Below are positions 39,801-51,800 of a stretch of 64,000 bases of DNA, piece after piece. This DNA is from Candidula unifasciata (Eukaryota > Mollusca > Gastropoda > Stylommatophora > Geomitridae): positions 106,001 to 170,000 of the forward strand of contig CAJHNH020008540.1 in the NCBI GenBank assembly GCA_905116865.2, written 5' to 3'. The first letter of the stretch is position 1, and every line of letters begins with the position of its first letter. The notes beneath the pieces were generated by a model. The model worked only from the letters and a program-made list of their open reading frames with translations, was not told the DNA's origin and searched no databases. A program made the position numbers and the translations under genes.

Positions 39801-42800
39801 GGGAAGCAGCCCTTCCCAGGAGGCGGTTAAACGTGATTATCTTCAACACTGAACTGACCTGAACAGTGAAGATCACCATCCCATTTATGACCCATATTTG
39901 AACAGACGCATGACAAATGATCACTGAGATCCCCCTGACTTTTGGTTGTAGAAAATCTTGACCGAACACATTACAGAAGACAATCAGAGGTCACTGTCGC
40001 AATCTACCCTGCTGATTACACTGTGTTCTGTAAAGTTCATGTTATGAAAAGGAAAAGACTGGGGATCTTGGTAACAACTGGTAAGACTGATTGAAAGAGA
40101 GCAAGAGGAAGGCAAAAAGATAAATACCTGGATGGCCCGGCCACATGGATGGGATGAGATAGAAACATTGAGCTGATTTGTGATTCGTGTGAGATGTCTA
40201 CCAACACATGATGATGATGAGAAAGCTCACATACACTTCGTGTTTTTCATCTTTCTTCTAAGCTTAAATTCAACACACATCTGATAGCGGCTACTGATCA
40301 GACAAACTTACAAGCAGATTAACAAGAAAATAATTTTTCTTCAGTGATTTTCAGATAAGAAGGTCACAGGCCTCAATGAAATCTGTGTTGCGACCCCTGT
40401 CTTCCACCGATCCATACAGATCAGTTTCCATCCAGCTAAACCTGGGATCAGGTCTGTAGAACGTCATCCAGCCAAAACTGGGATCATGTCTGTAGCACAT
40501 GTCATCCAGCCAAACCTGGGATCATGTCTGTAGCACATGTCATCCAGCCAAACATGGGATCATGTCTGTAGCACATGTCATCCAGCCAAACCTGGGATCA
40601 TGTCTGAAGCACATGTCATCCAGCCAAACCTGGGATCATTTCTGTAGCACATGCCATCCAGCCAAACCTGGGATCATGTCTGTTGCACATGTCATCCAGC
40701 CAAACCTGGGATCATGTCTGTAGCATGTCATCCAGCCAATCCTGGGATCATGTCTGTAGCACATGCCATCCATTCAAACCTGGGATCTCATTTCTGTAGC
40801 ACATGCCATTCAGCCAATCCTGGGATCATGTCTGTAGCACATGCCATCCAGCCAAACCTGGGATCTAATTTCTGTAGCACATGCCATTCAGCCAATCCTG
40901 GGATCATGTCTGTAGCACATGCCATCCAGCCAAACCTGGGATCATGTCTGTAGCACATGTCATCCTGCCAAACCTGGGATCATGTCTGTAGCACATGCCA
41001 ACCAGCCAAACCTGGGATCATGTCTGTAGCACATGCCATGCATTCAAACCTGGGATCTCATTTCTGTAGCACATGCCATCCATTCAAACCTGGGATCTCA
41101 TTTCTGTAGCACATGCCATCCAACCAAACCTGGGATCATTTCTGTAGGACATGTTCAGTATTCTGTAGGGCCTATCCCCCTAGGCAAAGTTCTGAATCCC
41201 CAATCTTGAGTTTTTTTGTTTGTTCATATGGCTGCAGAGTCTGTTGTGTCCAGTAAGCAATCTAAATAAAATGGTCTGTTTCTTTTGTGTGAGAAGGCTA
41301 ACTGGGTTTTCATTTTTTTCTTTTTTTGTGTGTGGTAATTTTCCTAATAAGAGCATCAAGTATCTGGCTTTCTGTAGGACTTTTTTTAAGCTAAGCAGTC
41401 TGCTCTTTCATTTCCCTTATTGCTGCAGTGACCTGGGATTCACTGGTGCCCAGTCTGCTCTTTCATTTCTCTTATTGCTGCAGTGACCTGGGATTCACTG
41501 GTGCCCAGTCTGCTCTTTCATTTCCCTTATTGCTGCAGTGACCTGGGATTCACTGGTGCCCAGTCTGCTCTTTCATTTCCCTTATTGCTGCAGTGACCTG
41601 GGATTCACTGGTGCCCAGTCTGCTGGGTTAGGTGACCCATTTGATTTAGCATAAATCTAAACTTGTGGAATTGTAGCTGCTTATTTTGCATTGCCTGCAA
41701 TACTGAGCAAGCTTCTGTCACTATAACCACTTTTGAGCTGCAATCATTTAGTGATACGGATACAGAAAAGAAGTGAGAACAATGGAAAGAACACGACAAA
41801 CTAAGAAGATACAAAATGACTAGACATGAACAGATATTTGCTCAAGTCAATGATCCCGTTCACATCTTTGCTGCCTCATGCGTACAGTGCTAGATTCATA
41901 TTTTTAATCAGCCGTAGGTTAAGGACTAGATGCACTCCTGTGGATCCGAAGGTCGTGGATTCACATCCAAACGGAGCCAGACCTTTTTAAAAAAAATGAG
42001 CATAGTCCCAGGTTGACCCAGCTTTGAATGGTTATAAGGCGAAATCCTGGGAAGTAAAGGCTACCGGCCTGCTGATGACCATATCACCCACTGAGTGCTG
42101 ACTTATCTATAAAATATACATCTAGCATGGTCTTTATGGTCTTTGTACCTAAAGGCATGGAAAAAAAAGTCATTTACTTTTTTCATTTAAAGTATATTCT
42201 TTGAAGACATGTGACGGGTGAGACTTACAAAATAATGTTTCATAAGGAAAATATTAAACCATGTACAAATTCATAATGGTGGCCAAAAAAATACACAGTG
42301 AAAAGAAACACATCCTGTTAATAGCATAACCATAAAACCTACTCTCTGAAATCCACAAGGCAAAAGAATTGGAGGGAGATGTAAAAACAAATTAAGAAAT
42401 TACGTACAGAGATAAATAATATACAGAGGACACTGGAGGAAGCTGCTAGAGATTGGTGTGACATGGCTCAGATGTTACACTCAATTCGAAAATTAAAAGC
42501 AGCAGCATGGCGGGGTGATTCTGATCACTTATGTGAGGGAAAGTTAAGGCCCCTGTGATGTGTATAACGAAATACTCTCTTGCTCACTTCAGGCGCCAGC
42601 TGGTTCTGTGCTGGTTTTAAAGATCTTCATGCAAGACTTCTGCCACATGTCCCCGTCGTGCACCATGGATAATGGTTGAAATGAGCACAAACTGAGTAGG
42701 CAGGGGATCTCAGAGTTGATAGTTCCCAGAAAACCTCTGGTTTTCACCAGTCCACCCCTAATACATGGGTGAGAACATCTATCAAAAACGGGACGATTAC

Positions 42801-45800
42801 TGTAATCACACGCATTCAACATGTTTCTTCTCAGGCGCTCAGCACATCTGCAATCATTGTTTTTAAAAAAACTCCATACTCCCTTCCTGATTTTCCCTCT
42901 CCAACACAGTCCATGGCATCCTGTTCCCATAAACCCACCTCAATACCTGTATCATTTATGTCCTTCTAGTACAGGGGGATAAAATAGATGAACTTACCAT
43001 GTGTGTTGAGAATTGATCCCACAATATTCTGAAACATGCCAGCAGGCAAGCCTGGAACATTGGGCATTTGCCCAGAGGCAAAAGTGGGCACTTCCCGAAT
43101 GTTGATGGTACCCCCAGGACTAAAGATGAAAGCATGTGAATTTGTACCCGTGGAGGAGGTGAATGTTCCAGTGCTTGCAGTTGCAGGAGTCGCAGGTTGT
43201 GTTGATGCAGTCAATGAAGCTGTGGATGATGCACTTGCAGCGGGCGATGATGTAGTAGCTGTTGCTGGCAACGGATTCTCAGTATTTACTGAAGGTGTGA
43301 TGGTGGTGATGGTTGCACTGATGCCATTATTATCAACGGAATCAGCACCTGTAACAAAATGACCAATACAAGTTTAACATAAACTGTAAATGTTTACATG
43401 GAGAACTAAATTGCAAATAAAACTCAAAAATTCATTAACTACTGGCTGCTCAGAAAAGAAGGAACCACATTGTATGACAAAATCACAAATGAAGAGATTT
43501 GGGAAACAAATTCCAGTGAATCAAGAGGTGAGGAAAAGATGCTAGCTTTGGATAGGACATACACTGAAAAACAATAAGTATCCTTGCACTGGAACCCACA
43601 CGATCAAAGAAATAAATCCTTGTACTAGAACCAATGAGGTCACAGGAATAAATCCTTGCACTAGAACCAATGAGGTCAAAGGAATAAATCCTTGCACTAA
43701 AACCCAGAGAGTGAAAAGAGTACAGGCAGACAGGAAAACACATGGAAAAAAAGGATTAGAAAAAAGTGAAAAGGTAGGTAGGACATATGGTGAACAAAAA
43801 CTTGACAAGAGGTGGTTAAGGGCATGTGCTCGTTTGGGAGAAAAAAACAAGCACAAGAGCTTTAACTATTTACATGCATCATGTTTGGTGTGAAAGTATT
43901 ACTGTAACGTCCCCCTCTAAAAAATCTAAGGTCCCTTTAAAGCAACTTTTGGTAATCAGGATATATCCCATGATGCACCAGCTAAATGACATGACATCAG
44001 AGCCCAAAGTACCAACCAATGGATGAAGAGAGTCCGGTAGTGATGGCCTTCTGTCAGACCTACCCAACGTAACCTGCAAAGTTATAATTGGGCAGTCCAG
44101 TTGGAGGGAAATATGCACCAAGTTGTTAATTCTACTAGAATGAAAAAAAAAATCATTTGAGATTTGAATGGTGGGGCCCCTGTACCTTGCTTTAGGATTT
44201 GAATGGTGTGGCCCCTGCATCTTGCTTGAGGATTTGTATGGTGGGCCCCTGTACCTTGCTTTAGGATTTGAATGGTGGGCAATTGTACCTTGCTTTAGGA
44301 TTTGAATGGTGGGGCCCCTGTACCTTGCTTTAGGATTTGAATGGTGGGGCCCCTGTACCTTGCTTTAGGATTTGAATGGTGGGCCCTTGTACCTTGCTTT
44401 AGGATTTGAATGGTGGGGCCCCTGTACCTTGCTTTAGGATTTGAATGGTGGGGCCCCTGTACCTTGCTTTAGGATTTGAATGGTGGGCCCCCGTACCTTG
44501 CTATAGGATTTGAATGGTGGGCCCCTGTACCTTGCTTGAGGATTTGAATGGTGGGGCCCCTGTACCTTGCTTGAGGACAGGAACACAGGAGATCATGTGA
44601 CAACTACATGATAAAGAAGCCTGGACAATAAGCAATTAGGAGGTTGCTTATCTGGTAGTCAGGTAGTCCTAGTTTCAGCTTTCTAGAAAACGGATCACCC
44701 CATCTTTGCTCCGCTCCCGTGCTAACGAAAAACACAGAATGTTTATCACAGTCCCTTGTGGAAAGACTGTCAGACTACTGTCTCAGCATATCTAGCATTA
44801 AAGAATATGGTAGCCATCAGAAGTGCTAACACAAACAGTCCGACATTAGAAATGCAGTTCATCACTGATGGTAGCAGAAGTCACCAACAGATCTGCAACT
44901 GCCCATGCGATCAATTTTAATCACATACAGACACCACCAAAATTGCGATGACAGGTATCGCACCATTTTCTGAATCTACAATTCACACCACCACGTTGGT
45001 CACAGTCGAGAAAACATTCCAAATGAAATCCGCAGCTCACAGTGTCACGCCATGCATTCAACTCAGAAGCCGGGCGACGAAACTATATCAAGTCTACAAA
45101 TGGAACAAAAATGCACCAGCCACCGTCCGGCAGAAGCAAAAAATTTGCCTCAGCTCCAAAGATAGTGGCCCGCCTAGCGTCCATTTTGACCGGAAAGTTG
45201 CTTATTACGGAAGTGTCGGCGTCTGAAGCTTAGGTGTTTCCAGCGCGCTACGTAATGCCGGTTCGATCCCAGCTGCGAATGGTTTGTCTTGTATTGTGGT
45301 ACAGAGAGAAGACCGTTCAGGAAGCAATGGCAAACTACTGAATGAAAAATTTGTAAAAGTTGATGGCCTGGAAAAGTCTCACAGCAGCTGCTTTTTCGTA
45401 GCCAGCTCAGTCTTAATGCCTTAGTTTCGGCCTATTACAACTTCAAGGTATTTAAACTTGCTGACCTGCTCCAATGCATTCTGTCCCATCATGATCTGGT
45501 GTTTCTTCTCCTCTCTTGAGATCACCATGGTTTTAGTTTTGGAGATACTGATGGTCATCCCTCTCTTCTCAAGCTCTTCCTTCCAGACAAGTAAGTTGGA
45601 CTGAAGGTGTGCCTCTGATTTCACTATCAGGGCCACATCATATGCAAATGCCAGCTATGATATACAGATTGGTCTCATCATGTAGTAACCTACCGAGTAC
45701 CTTCTTTGTCTTCTCCTTACAGGTCTTGATGACATCATCCATCATAAGAATAAAGAGGTGAGGTGAGAGAATATGACTATCTAACATGGCTAGTGGTCTT

Positions 45801-48800
45801 AAATTCTTCTGACTTTTGGTCTGCTTTTCGTAAATTATTTTTGCAGCTTTTGAAGAAACTCTGTACTGCACTGATCAGGGGTGCTGGAGTGTTTTTACCT
45901 GCCAAGCAGTCCCAGAGCTTGCTCCAGGAAACCTTATCAAATAGCAACGTATCAGCCTGTTCATTTCCCAACCCACCTGCATACACAGTTTGAATTTTCA
46001 TTAAGTTCCCTGTATGGGTTCCAGGACCCTGTTATAGGGAAAACAAAAACAGACCCACTGCCTACCCAAAAGCATGTCGTAGGAGTCGACTAACTGGGAG
46101 CTCCCTTCAAAGTCAGAGTGCATCTGCCTGAGAGGCAAGGAACCAGCAGTCTGCATACAAATGAGTCAGATCTGTAAAATGGATGCACATGCAACACTCA
46201 GGTTCTGGAACAGGACTGCAGTCCAAAAGTGGCTGAACAACCAGAACTTTCTGCCAGAGTTTACAGATGGTGAACGCAAAGAAAAAGATATTTCATTAAA
46301 AATGTCTACGTCTCTGGATATTGAAGGAGTTATAGGAGGTGCAAGAGGTAGCCAGCAGAGCTACAAAGTTTTCCACGCTCTGGGCCACATGCTACACAGT
46401 TTGAGTGATGTGGTTGTGGACATGGGGGCAGATTAGCCCAGACAGACTGTAGCCACTCCCTCTGCCCCGTTCCCTTTCCCTGGCATCTCCAGAATGCCTG
46501 GCACCACTAGTATGGCCATTCCATCCATGTGAGTAGTTAGGTGGGGTAATTGTTTCTGCTAATGTCATTGTGGTAATGAAACTTACTAGAATCAGAATCA
46601 TCCTCAATGCCAGCTGCAGTGACTCGAATATCATGGACGGTAATCCCAGCTGGCAATACGTCTACCATGACATGAGGCTCTCCAGTAGTCGTCACATTCG
46701 GGGGCAAGGTCAGAGGTACAGGTGGCATCTGTTTTGGCAGGAGTGGAAACAAATAATGTAGTCAGAATCTTGTTTATACATTCATTCACGTTCCTGTTGC
46801 GACACTTATGCCACACAGGGCTCAGTCTATTTCACTATTCCCTTTTATCCTGTGCAATCACAGGATACCATAGATGGAATCCAGTCCAGCAGCTTTGGCC
46901 TCTTTTATCAACGTCTGCATCAAAATTTCTCTTGAACGTCTTCCTTTGCTCAATCCCTCTACTTCTCATTGCAGTGCCTGTTTAGTTTAGCCTGTTGATC
47001 TCTCCCAGAATGTGTCCAACACAGCATCCTCTTCTCTGTCTTATACAATAAATATTTAACTTCCAATTCCTTTTTCTCTTCTTCTACCATGTATCAAACA
47101 ACCGAACAAACTTAATTTTTAAAGGGTCACAATGTAGTCATACAGGCCCCTATTACATTCAACCCTTCCAAACATCTTTCACACAGAAACTGTATTAATC
47201 TTTTAAGCACATTATAGTCATTTGAATACATATAACATGAATTTAAAAAAAACACACACACACACACAGACATATCCCCCCTAAAGAACTTACACAAAGC
47301 TGCCTACCCTTGACCTTCCCAATGTAAGTATCTAAGCCATTGTCCACTTAGTTTGATGTCAGTCACAGTTGGTTGACTTTTGCAGCAATTTTCTTTTTTC
47401 AACAGATAAGGTGGCGACTCCCCCTCCCCCTCAAATCATACCTTCAGTCACCCATTATAACATGCCCTACAAAGTTCAATGCTACTATTCTTTACTTTCC
47501 ATTAGGCATTACATTCATAAAAACAAACCAAATTTTACAATACTAAATAAAAAACAGAAGAGCCATTCTTCTTCATCTGCATTCATTACGGTCTGAGATA
47601 TCACTGGCCTCCATTCATCTCTGTCTTTCCAGTTGGCCACTCCAAGTGTCTGTAGGTCTGCAGATATCACTGGCCTCCATTCATCTCCGTCTTTCCAGTT
47701 GGCCACTCCAAGTGTCTGTAGGTCTGCAGATATCACTGGCCTCCATTCATCTCTGTCTTTCCAGTTGGCCACTCCAAGTGTCTGTAGGTCTGCAGATATC
47801 ACTGGCCTCCATTCATCTCCGTCTTTCCAGTTGGCCACTCCAAGTGTCTGTAAGTCTGCATGTTTACTATCTCTCCATCTTTACATAGGAGCAATCTAAA
47901 TTCTATTGTTGCAAGAGCAAAACCTCTTTAAAAAAAAATTGCACACAAAACTCATGCTGTTGCACACATAAATACACAAGTGTGTGTGTAAATATAGAGA
48001 TAGACAAAGAGAGGGAGGACATAGAGAGAAAGAGGGAGATAAAGAGAGATAGAGGGTGGAAAAGGAGAGAGAGCAAAAAACGAATGTGCTGACACAATAA
48101 CAGCTGTGCGACTGAACATACACACACACACACAAAGAAAAAAAAACAGGTAACAACAGTTGCATGTGCGAAGAGCTGAAGAGCAAATATGATGACAAGC
48201 AACAGGCCAGGCACCTGGAATGATCTTCTAGTGGGGTTGCTGATGAGGGGGATGTTGATGCCAGCCGGCGGTGGTGTACTAGAGCCACTGAAGCTGGCTG
48301 TTGCTGCCCCAGTGCTGGCAGTTGGCACTGTGGATGTACTGGTTGTTGAGGCAGTCGAGCTGGCTTGTCTGCGCCCATTGCTGTTGTGTCTGGCTCTCAC
48401 ATTCATCTGAAGACAAACCACATGAGCAGAAACATTATGTGATTAAACATTAAAACAGATATGATAATATACAGCACCAGACATCTATATTCTAATACAA
48501 ATGAAGTACATGACAAAATACAGCATCAGACACCGATATAATAAAACATATGGCATACACATTAAAACAGATAAGACAATATACAAAAAGACACCTATGG
48601 GAGCAGTGGGTCTTAGGATAGGGGAGCAGTGGATCCTAGGGGAGCAGTGAGTCTTAAGGGAGCAGTGGGGTCTTAGGAGAGCAGTGGGGTCTTAGGAGAG
48701 CAGTGGGTCTACACCACCACCACCCCTCTATATGGCATCACACATCAATATAAGATATTACTGATTAAACTCTACCAGACCGCTGGCCCGCTATTACGGG

Positions 48801-51800
48801 AATTTCCTCATTCGCTTAACTGCTTTCCCTCAATGTTAGGAATTTGCGTACTACGTGAAAACAATGCGTCACAAACTAAAAATAACTAGCCAATTGTAAT
48901 CAGACCTCGTGGATAGTCATTCCAGATGTCTGCCCGCATGTGTTTGGATTAAATGTGTGTTGTTTTGTGTGGAAAGATTCTGAAAATTTACAATGAAACG
49001 AGCGGCTGATGAACCAAGCACTTCAATAAAAAAAGGAAAGTAGGTCTAAGTTTTTCACAGTCCAACAGGTTATCGATACTTTGGTTTATTCAGAATCAGT
49101 GGGGCCCTAATATCATGAAGAATACGTTCACAGTTGAAATGACAGTCAATGAGAGCTCGAATGAGGAGGAAAATCTTAAAAATGATAAATCTAGAAATTG
49201 ATCGATAGTAGGAAAAGGGGGCGTGTTCCTCAAACAGCAACATCTGGTGCTCACTTTGTGTAACAAGGCTGATCCTGCTGGGTGGATTGGCACTCAAAGG
49301 TGGAATATTGGCGCTAGATGAAAGGTAAGCCTTTTTTCTACAATGTCTCCAGGTTTCTTCTTATTCAAGCCACTTGCTTGCATGGAACTAATTTTTGTAT
49401 ATCCTGTTGGTTTTTTTGTATTAATGCCCAGGAGCTCAGGTATAAGGGGCAGTTAGGTTCAGGTCTGGTAGGGTTGAGAATCGACATCATAGCACACCGG
49501 GCATACCCAGAGATACTCCGTCTCCTGCAGTAAATGTCTAAAGGTGTAGATGCCAACTGTTCCTGTAGCACACTGATTATATACACGAGGTTCTCTTCGT
49601 TTCATATGTCCCTCTTTACAAAATCTAGTATTAATTCCCCGTTTACACATTCTTTCACGTTATTTTAATCTAATCTTGTGTCTTCGGTCAACATTCGTTC
49701 ATATTTGGTCTTCAAAATATCTCCCGTGTCTAGCACAAGTGTTCCCCTAGCTTTTGTTATTGTTGTCACAAAATCCGCTCTTTCATTCCCCTCGACCTCC
49801 TGCAAATCTCTGACAGTATATCGACACGATTCCCTGCAATGTTGGCATACTGATGCATGGCATCAACTCACGCCAAAAATATGATTATATGACAAATATA
49901 AAAAACATTCCTGTGTGGGTTCCGGGGCCTTCATATAGGGAACATGAGAACAGACCCACTGCTGTAAGAGTCGACTAACTGGGAGCTTCCTTCGAAGTTC
50001 TGCCTGAGAGGTAAGGAACCAACAGTCTGCATACAAATTAGATCTGTAAAACAGATGCACATGCAACACTCAGGTTCTGGAACAGGACTGCAGTCCAAAA
50101 GTGGACGAACAACTAGAACTTTCCGTCGGAGTTTACAGCCGGTGAACGCGAAGAAGAAGATATTAAAACATACAAAATAACATATGGCATCAAACATCAA
50201 TATTAGATTATGCGACATATGTTACAACATGCAAAATAAGAAATGGTATCAAACATCAATTTAAGATTATGTGACATATGAAAACATACAAAATAACATT
50301 CAGTTTCACATTAGCAGAAACAGTTACCCCACCTAACTACTCACATGGATAGGAATGGCCATACTAGTGGTGCCAGGCATTCCGGAGATGCCAGGGAAAG
50401 GGAACGGGGCAGAGGGAGTGGCTACAGCCTGTCTGGGCATATCTGCCCCCATGTCCACAACCACATCGCTCAAACTGTGTAGCATGTGGCCCAGAGCGTG
50501 GAAAACTTCTGTAGCTCTGCTGGCTACCTCTTGCACATCCTGTGACTCCTGCAATATACACAGACATACACATTTTAAACAAAAAATGAAATAGCACACA
50601 GTAATTAGGACAGATTATTAAATGAAATATTACACAGTAATAAGATAGATTATTCAATGAAATATCACTCAGTAATAATACAGATTATTAAATGAAATAT
50701 CACTCAGTAATAATACAGATTATTAAATGAAATATCACTCAGTAATAATACAGATTATTAAATGAAATATCACACAGTAATTAGGGCAGATTATTCAATG
50801 AAACATCAAACAGTAAGACAGATTTTTTAATAAAACATCTATAGTAATTAGACAGCTTATTGGAATTAAACAAGAAAGGTTCACTTAGGAATAAATAAAA
50901 CAATAATTTCAAAAGAAATGAAGGGTATCTGGCCAAGCAGGTAGAACACTGGTCCCTCATGTGAGAGACCCGGGTGTGAAATCTTGGCAAGGTGATAAGA
51001 GGTTATTCATGCCACAGGAAAAATTAAACATCCTAACCTAAACAGTCCATGCGACCCTAAATCTTCAGACCCAAGACCCCCCCCCCCCCCGATGTGAAGC
51101 TTTCAAAAATTGTAAATACAAGCTTTTATAATTTTATTTTTTTTAAATGAAAGAAAACGGAAGGAGTTCAAATGTAACATACTCTTGACATGGCTGGGTA
51201 GGCAACCTCGCTGCGGAGGATGTCCCTGTACAGTCGTATATGGGAGGCAACTCTTTCATTGGTGCTCAAAACCTGGTCCAGAAAGTTGGCCAAGTCTGCG
51301 GCCATCAAGCCTCTGAAAGACGAGGTGAGAGAGCATCAATAAACACCAAAGGTAGCTCTAAAAAGAAAGTCAGGGAAAATAATTCTTTAAACTGACTATT
51401 TAGTTAGTTTCATGTCCTTTGCTAGATGTCACAAGCCAATCTTACCATTTGTTGGTCGTTTGTTGCTTTACAGGACAATTTTAAGTTCAGCAGTTTTCCT
51501 TTCGGTGACAAACAGTTTCCTGAAAGGTTAAGAAAGCTTGGCTCTCATTTTGGAGATGTGATCCAGGTTCGATAAGGCGACAGGTATGTTTCTGTCTGGG
51601 GCAACAACAACAAAAACCTAACCTGCACTGTCCTTGCCATATGGCCCCTCCCCCACTGTACTATAAAAAAGTAAATACAGAAAGTAACGCATTATGAAAA
51701 TAGTTTTTATGTAAATTGACTTTAAGTATACAAACTCAAATTTTAGGTCATTTGAACTCTCTTATCCAGAGAAAGCCAGTTTTCTGTCTTTAACGGGTTT

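Noticed and set aside
43036..43362. 108-codon + strand frame rich in Val/Ala
   Set aside because: Antisense shadow of BAG6 exon 11, whose frame is supported by splice phase.
44948..45226. 92-codon + strand frame
   Set aside because: No recognisable motif; the opposite strand holds the more gene-like Cys-rich frame.
46317..46520. A second functional BAG6 exon 8
   Set aside because: It is on the opposite strand, has an in-frame TAG and a one-base deletion, so it cannot serve the gene as an exon.
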